64,000 nucleotides of DNA, taken from contig BROE01000016.1 of NCBI GenBank assembly GCA_036571765.1, positions 16,256,690-16,320,689 of the forward strand, in the 5' to 3' direction. Under the pieces are notes generated by a model. The model was not told where the DNA came from. It saw nothing but the letters and a program-made list of their open reading frames with translations, and made no database searches. Position numbers and translations under genes: made by a program. Of this stretch, positions 57,790 through 64,000 are shown one piece after another. Every line of letters starts with the position of its first letter. Within the stretch, counting starts at the first letter, position 1. The DNA comes from Plecoglossus altivelis. Its lineage: Eukaryota > Chordata > Actinopteri > Osmeriformes > Plecoglossidae.

Positions 57790-58086
57790 TCATGTCCTTG
57801 TGCTGTGTCTCCTAGTTCGTGTCCTTGTACCGTGTCTCCTAGTTCAAGACCTTGTGTCGTGTCTCCTAGGTCATGTCCTTGTGCTGTGTCTCCCAGTTCG
57901 TGTCCTTGTGTCATATCTCCTAGGTCATGTCCTTGTGTTGTGTCTCCTAGGTCATGTCTTTGTATTGTGTCTCCTAGTTTGTGTCCTTATGTCCTGTATC
58001 CTAGTTCGTGTCCTTATGTTGTGTCTCCTAGTTCGTGTCCTTGTGTCGGGTCTCCTAGTTCGTGTCCTTGTGTCGTGTCCCCTAGA
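57790..58086 (+). repeat. 27-bp minisatellite, eleven units
   Basis: Eleven units of exactly 27 bp (TCATGTCCTTGTGCTGTGTC then TCCTAGT), with substitutions but no indels. All three + frames keep period; one gives an open SCPCVVSPR repeat. Confidence 0.93.
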
Positions 58087-58124
58087 GTCATCTGAGCCTC
58101 CAGGCTCCCTGGCCCCTGTCCAAA

Positions 58125-58435
58125 CTCCCTCTCCTCTCCCCTCCTTTCATCTCCTCCTCTCTCCCCTCCTCCTCTCCCCTCCTTTCATCTCCTCTTCCCT
58201 CATCTCCTCTTCCCTCCACTCCTCTCCTCTCTTCTCCTTTCTCCCCTCCCCTCCTTTCATCTCCTCTCCCCTCATATCCTCTTCCCTCCACTCCTCTTCT
58301 CTCCGCTCCCCTCCTCTCTTCTCCCCTCCCCTTCTCTCCTCTCCCCTCATGTCCTCTTCCCTCCACTTCTCTCCCCTCCCCTCCTCTCTTCTCCCCTCAT
58401 CTCCCCTCCTCTCCCCTCCCCTCCTCTCCTGAGGG
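58125..58435 (+). repeat. CTCCTCTCCCCTC tract
   Basis: Almost pure pyrimidine of about 300 bp with a roughly 60-bp higher-order unit including CCTTTCATCTCCTC. Frames on both strands are repeat products. Confidence 0.9.
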
Positions 58436-58774
58436 TGTAACCACTCCCTGCCACTGCAAGCCAAGTCTGACTAGTCTGAGAACGACTTGCAGTCCAAGTC
58501 AGTCCAAGTCCTTTACTTTCCCTCCCTTCTTCCTCCATTCCTTCCTCCTTCTCTCCCTCCCTTTTCCACACATGTGAATTACAATAATTGACAGCAATTG
58601 GCTAAAACAGGGTTGTGGAGTTCAACCTAACATGCTGTACTAACAGCCAACGGGTGGGGCCTAAAAGACGATAGACCAATCAGAGCACAGCTTTGATTCC
58701 CAGAGTTCCAGTGAGTCTGCACCCTGGGGGCGAGGCTGGGACAGAGCAGCTGGGCAGGGGACAGAAGCAGAAAC

Positions 58775-59105
58775 TTCACACAGACACTCACACACTCACA
58801 CACACAAACACACACTCACAAACACACACAGACACTCACACACACAGACGCACACAGACGCACACATGCACGCACACACTCACAAACGCACGCACGCACA
58901 CACTAACAAACACACAGACACTCGCACGCATGCACGCACTCACACAGACACACACGCATGTATACATATATACTCACAAACATGCACGTACGCACTCACA
59001 AACACACGCTTACAAACACACACACTCACAAACGCGCACACTCACAAGCACACACACTCACAAGCACACACACTCACTCACAAACACAGGCACACACAGG
59101 TGTAC
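58775..59105 (+). repeat. CA-rich compound repeat
   Basis: (CA)n with CTCACAAACACACAC and ACGCACGCA interruptions. Confidence 0.9.
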
Positions 59106-59295
59106 AGTTCCAGTTCGTGAAGGTCACCTGACCCTTCTTGATGAGTTGGCATGACTGAGTCAGAGGGCTCTGGTAGAGCAGAGCTTCAGTCTCTGCAGGA
59201 GAGGTCCTCCACCTCCTGAGCAATACTTCATAGAGTCAGTACACATCAGTAATGTTCTGACCCTGATAGTGAAACTTAAAGAAGTAGACAGTGAT

Positions 59296-59535
59296 AGAGA
59301 TGGAAATAGCAGTCGATTGTGATAATAACAGCAGTTGATAGTGATGGTGATAGCAGTTGATAGTTATAATAACAGTAGTTAATAGTGATGGTGATAGCAG
59401 TTGATAGTGATCATAACAGTAGTTAATAGTGATGGTGATAGCAGTTGATAGTGATAATAACAGTAGTTAATAGTGATGGTAATAGCAGTTGATAGTGATA
59501 ATAACAGTAGTTGATAGTGATGGTAATAGCAGTTG
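59296..59535 (+). repeat. 22-bp minisatellite in 44-bp dimers
   Basis: Two related 22-bp units alternate, AGTTGATAGTGATAATAACA.. and AGTTAATAGTGATGGTGATA.., for about eleven units. Confidence 0.88.
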
Positions 59536-59604
59536 GCTGCTGCAAACATCCGACTGAAAGCCCTATATGAAATATCAGCTTCCAGTCAAGGATGTTTACA
59601 GTAG

Positions 59605-59825
59605 CCCGTACTGCCAGAGAGACCAGAAGCTTGTCCTTCCAGAAAGACCAGCAGTCTGTGCTGCCAGAGAGACTAGCAGCTTGTCCTGCCAGAGAGACTA
59701 GCAGCCCATAACGCCAGAGAGACTAGCAGCCCATAACGCCAGAGAGACTAGCAGCTCGTAACACCAGAGAGACTAACAGGCCATAATGCCAGCGAGACTA
59801 GCAGCCCATAATGCCAGAGATAGTT
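59605..59825 (+). repeat. 25-bp minisatellite GCCAGAGAGACTAGCAGCCC
   Basis: About seven units of GCCAGAGAGACTAGCAGCCC plus ATAAC; the first ones read GTCCTTCC or GTCCTGCC at the junction. Confidence 0.88.
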
Positions 59826-60444
59826 ACTGATAGAGTAGATAGTTACTAGGCTTCACTGGTTTTAATGGTGTTTCTCGGTCACTGGTCTCCAGTTACTGGT
59901 CTCCCGTATGTTATCTTTGCTGTGTCTTGTTATTCTCAAAAGCATTCTGTCAGCATGTGACATTCCACAATGCCAACCCCCCCACACACACACAAAGTAC
60001 TGGCGTCATATTGACCATGTAAACACCAGGCTGGGCTAGTGTTTACACATTACACACACTCCCACAGCCACACACACCTGCCCTGATTAGCTCTTCTCAC
60101 GCAAATCAGTGCACTCGGTCCTCTCCCAGTACCTCACCCTGCTTCTCTAACCTAAACTTCCTGTCTGCCTGTTCCTCGACTCCCACAACACAATCCCAGA
60201 GTTCCACGGTCCCTGATTACCACAGAAACTCATCCTCACACACCCTACATTGGTTACTTTGCAATGCGCATGTACGTGTGTGTCTTTGTGTACACGTGTG
60301 TGTGTATATACTTCCATGCGTGTAATTACATGTCTGTGAGGTCAGGAGATAAAGCAAAGAATGTCCTTCTCGTTCGCCATCCTGATTTCAGACCTCCGTT
60401 TAATCTTTTTTTTCTTCTTCTCTTTTCTTTGCTTTCATCTCCAG

Positions 60445-60531
60445 GATGGCCGGACCCTCCCTACCACTTGGGCCAGAGAGGCCAGAGCTGGACTGCCCAG
60501 GAGCACACCTGGCTCAAACCACACCTTTAAG
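60445..60531 (+). CDS. Candidate internal exon, 87 nt, product unknown
   Basis: A strong acceptor (ttctttgctttcatctccag, with a T-rich tract from about 60406) is followed by 87 nt and a donor CTTTAAG/GTAAAC. The length is a multiple of three. In phase 0 it reads DGRTLPTTWAREARAGLP then RSTPGSNHTFK, without a stop; from the ATG at 60446 it reads MAGPSLPLGPERPELDCPGA. I do not recognise either. It lies downstream of ogfrl1, where the RIMS1 region follows in human, but I could not match it to RIMS1. It could be a lineage-specific or non-coding exon, or chance. Confidence 0.25.
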
Positions 60532-60645
60532 GTAAACACTTCTTCTCTTGTAAGCGAACACATTCTACAGCAAGGACGAGGATGTTCCCCTTCTGAAGAG
60601 AGCTGCTCCGTGATGCTAGTCTTCTTAGCGTGTTGCTCGACTGGG

Positions 60646-60922
60646 TTTGAGGCTGAGGCTGGGGCTGAGGCTGGGGCTGAGGCTAATGGAGCTGAGGTTG
60701 GAGCTAAGGCTGGAGCTGAGGTTGGAGCTGAGGTTGGAGCTGAGGTTGAGGTTGGAGCTGAGGTTGGGGCTGGAGCTGAGGTTGGAGCTGAGGTTGAGGC
60801 TGGAGCTGAGGTTGGAGCTGAGGTTGAGGCTGGAGCTGAGGTTGGAGCTGGAGCTGAGGTTGGAGCTGAGGTTGGAGCTGAGGTTGGAGCTGAGGTTGGA
60901 GCTGAGGTTGGAGCTGAAACGT
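60646..60922 (+). repeat. GCTGAGGTTGGA minisatellite
   Basis: 12-bp units of GCTGAGGTTGGA with 6-bp GCTGGA or GAGGTT interruptions, about 23 units, C-poor on the + strand. All frames are open because the unit is a multiple of three. It lies 115 bp after the candidate exon at 60445-60531. Confidence 0.93.
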
Positions 60923-61009
60923 CTCTGGAATGTGTTTCTTGCACCTCTCAGCTTTGATGCATCACTCACATGACGTTGTGTGTGTGGGAGGCAGAGAGAT
61001 AAGGAGAGA

Positions 61010-61650
61010 GTGTGTGTAGCCTATGTGTGTGTAGCCTATGTGTGTGTGTGTAGCCTATGTGTGTGTATTCACATACTGTATGTCTGTACATGTCTGTGTA
61101 TGATAGATATGTCTTTGGAAAGTGTCACGACTAAAGATGGAAAGTTGAAAAGTACAAATACTTTTGGAACTGTACCTTGGCAGATTTGTTCTGGTATCTG
61201 TACTTCAGTATTTTCTGCATATCTACATGCAAATTATGTGTCTATGGTCTATACATGTTAGTATGTGGTGTGTGTTAATGTGTAGTGGGTAGGATGAATA
61301 ATTTCTGGATCTGTGTGAGTTTATACTTTTAAATGTGTGGAGTGTGTGTGCAGTCCTTGTCTGTACAGTACATCCATATGTGTGTATGTGCTTGAGGCAT
61401 GTGTATATACGCCTATATACAGCGTGTTGTTTGTGTATGTAGTGTGTGTATGTGTAGTGTATGTAGTGTGTGTATGTGTAGTGTGTGTATGTGTACTGTA
61501 TGTAGTGTGTGTATGTGTAGTGTATGTAGTGTGTGTGTGGTGTGTGCATGTGTACTGTATTTAGTGTGTGTATGTGTAGTGTATGTAGTGTGTGTGGCAT
61601 GTATATGTGTACTGTATGTAGTGTGTGTGTGGTGTGCATGTGTATAGATC
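61010..61650 (+). repeat. GTGTAGCCTAT and GTATGTAGTGTGTGT repeats
   Basis: TGTGTGTAGCCTATG three times near 61010-61070, then at 61430-61640 a repeat of TGTATGTAGTGTGTGTATG. Confidence 0.8.
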
Positions 61651-62556
61651 CATAGGTCTTTGGGTCTGTCTCCCAGAGTTCAGGTCAGTAGATGAACAAA
61701 GCTAACTTTATCAGAACACTGCAATCCCACATTCCCCGGATTCTTAGCACTTGGCAACCGTGCGCACAGAGAGGATGGGGGAGTGGAGAGGGGAGGGGGG
61801 GAGGGGCTCAGTCCATTACTTCCTTGCACTACAGCTCAGTACTGCACAACACACCACACTGTACACAGCAACACTCTGACTGAAGTTCCCCCAAGTTGAT
61901 TCAAAGCCATACTCACAATAAGAACAAGCTTCTTCAATATAAGAATTGCTGCACAATTCAATGATTCAATTAAAGGTATCAGTGTAACTACAACACATTA
62001 TGTACAGTTCTTGCTGTTTAGTTCCACTGTTGGTTAATGTGACCTTAAAGTAGCGTTTTGCCCAGTACACAAACACCATAATACACAACATTTACATTTA
62101 AAAGTAAGTTCAGTATAACAATGAACACAATACTACCCAATACAATAACACTCTGCACTGCAATACAGTGTAACACCTTACAACACAAGCCTGCCAAATT
62201 ACTAGTCCTCTTTCGCAAAAGGTGAACATTTCATTTGAGTGTGTTTCTATAGTACTTGTGAGAGTGTATAAACCCTATGTTCTTTCCGAAGGGCCCTGTC
62301 CCTAACCCTAACGTAGCAGGTAGAAGAGATCTGCTAAAATAACGTTGTGCTCCGAGCATCAGAGAGTCTGGTACTAAGTAGCCGTCCGTTCCTCTGTGTG
62401 ATGACCACAAGTCAGACCAAGGTCATGACACACACAAACACACACAAACACACACACACACACAGACACACACACACAGACACTCACACACACACAGACA
62501 GACACTCACACACACAGACAGACACTCACACACACACACACAAACACACACAGACA

Positions 62557-62627
<71 letters not shown>

Positions 62628-63250
62628 GACTGTATATGTAACATAGACAGAAGGACACTAATGGATGACCTTCTGGGTCGTCTGTATAACGGTGTCTGCA
62701 TCCAAATTCTATTTTTATAGATTTTCATCAACCCATTGTGTATGTGTAGGATTTGGTCGGTGATCATTTGGAATAATGGAAAATGTGTAAAAATAGATTT
62801 GAATGGGAGGCCGATCTTAGCTTGTTCTAATGTTGGCGTCTCATTGTGCATGAGAGAACATTTGCTCTTTGTTCATTTTCACCTTTGGGTGACATAAGTC
62901 TAAAACCTATTACTGTATTTTCCCATCACATGTGAGGCGTAAAAATGTACTTATTGTACTTATTGTAATAGGTACTCATGGTTTATTTATGTTGTCACTT
63001 TACACCGTACAATTTACACCGTACAATTTACACCGTACAGCCTCTTTCTTGCCGTCTGTGACAGACGCTTGTTTCTAAAATCACCTTTTTGAAAACGTGT
63101 CCGTAACATCGGCTGTCACATGTTACACATGTTTGTGTTGTGTGAATTTGAGCAGGGACTTGTGGGTAATGTAGTTTTGATGTGATGAGTTTCCAGTCGG
63201 CTGAGAGATGAGCAGCTCCAGACCTGATCCGGAGGCTCTTCAGCTTCACA
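61650..63250. other. Unique intergenic sequence around the CA repeat
   Basis: Apart from 62430-62625, this region is AT-leaning unique DNA (61880-62340, 62630-63250) with no frame I recognise. ACACCGTACAATTT occurs in three short tandem copies near 63003-63037. Confidence 0.5.
62430..62625 (+). repeat. CA-rich repeat ending in a 66-bp (CA)n
   Basis: CACACACAGACAGACACT units followed by pure CA at about 62559-62625. Confidence 0.93.
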
Positions 63251-63269
63251 CGTTCACACACACCTTAAT

Positions 63270-63810
63270 CTCTGTGTGTGTGTGTCACACACAACCTTAA
63301 TCTGTGTGTGTGTGTGTCACACACAACCTTAATCTCTCTCTCTCTCTCTGTCACACACACACACACTCACTCTCTCTGTCTCACTCACACTCTCTCTGTC
63401 ATACACTCTCTCTGTCACACACACACACACACACACTATCTGTCTCACTCACACTCTCTCTGTGTCACACACACTCTCTCTCTCTCTGTCACACACACAC
63501 ACTTTACTTTCTCTCTCTGTCACACTCTTTACTCTCTCTCCCTCTGTCACACACACACACACATACACACACACACACACACACACAGACACACACACAT
63601 CTTCACTGTCTCTTTCTTACACACACTGAACAGAGTGGAACACTAAACCTTTCTTAGATCAAGGGCCTCACTCATCAAAGCATTCCTCCTAAAATCACGC
63701 TTGAGCCACATTTCTCCTGCCCGCCCGTCCGCTGCTCTAGACACACACACACTCACACACACACACACACACAAAACACACACACACACACACAAAACAC
63801 ACACACACCT
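63270..63810 (+). repeat. Mixed CA and CT repeats at the window end
   Basis: CACACACAACCTTAATCTCTGTGTGTGTG twice, then CTCTCTCTGTCACACACACAC units to about 63600, and CA near 63740-63805. The last 190 bp is unique and cut by the window edge. Confidence 0.85.
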
Positions 63811-64000
63811 GTTACTGAAGACCCATGCGTAGACACTGACACAACTAAGAGCTCTGCTCACACACAAACGGACACACGTGATGCTCAGCAGGGAAAGCGT
63901 AGCAGACCTCACAGGAGGACAAGAGGGGCGGGGCCTTGCTGTAACTACCGGTTACCAGACAGAAGACCATGCGCCAGTCTGGACAACGCAGATGTACAAG

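Noticed and set aside
60361..60973. 198-residue frame with EVGAEVGA repeats as a protein
   Set aside because: It is a 12-bp minisatellite open in several frames, preceded by an intron-like T-rich tract.
848..63912. Many long frames rich in THTH, CVCV, SLSL, REREG or SPPLL on both strands
   Set aside because: They follow CA, GT, CT and GA tracts, change frame freely, and have no conserved residues or splice context. They are translations of simple repeats.

Overview
This is vertebrate nuclear DNA, almost certainly from a ray-finned (teleost) fish. Three facts point there: multi-exon genes with GT-AG introns and vertebrate protein matches; a gene order of smap1, b3gat2, ogfrl1, the same as on human chromosome 6q13 but packed into about 45 kb; and fish-type interspersed repeats, including a 5'-truncated LINE with a GATG-type tail. 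I cannot name the species. A large share of the window is simple-sequence DNA: (CA)n, (GT)n, (CT)n, (GA)n and minisatellites. Most long open frames are translations of those repeats (THTH, SLSL, CVCV, REREG) and are not genes.

Layout. Positions 1-6313 are an intron of smap1. The last five coding exons of smap1 lie on the + strand at 6314-21919; the ArfGAP-domain exons lie before the window. Its 3' UTR runs to about 23.1 kb. b3gat2 is complete on the - strand (start 38503, stop 24174, four coding exons) and meets smap1 tail to tail. An assembly gap of 152 N (35392-35543) sits in b3gat2 intron 1, between two versions of one sequence. About 6.9 kb of upstream DNA separates the divergent starts of b3gat2 and ogfrl1. 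ogfrl1 is complete on the + strand in seven coding exons (45398-50551). From about 52.6 kb to the end I find no confident gene: microsatellites, minisatellites, one young LINE copy with a 12-bp target-site duplication, and two weak exon candidates (57282-57498 and 60445-60531).

The three proteins do not form one pathway. Smap1 is an Arf GTPase-activating protein of clathrin-coated vesicles. B3gat2 is a Golgi glucuronyltransferase that makes the HNK-1 carbohydrate precursor. Ogfrl1 is an OGFr_N-domain protein of unclear role. They are linked by conserved synteny.

The most interesting signal is how tandem repeats sit on smap1 splice sites. The donor after the exon encoding LLGL (part of the clathrin box) is the first of five GGTAAGAC donors spaced exactly 66 bp apart. 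The donor of the 220-nt exon is the first of 16 tandem copies of exon end plus donor. The acceptor of the last exon ends a 42-bp pyrimidine minisatellite inside about 300 nt with no AG. I found no previously undescribed multi-gene system.
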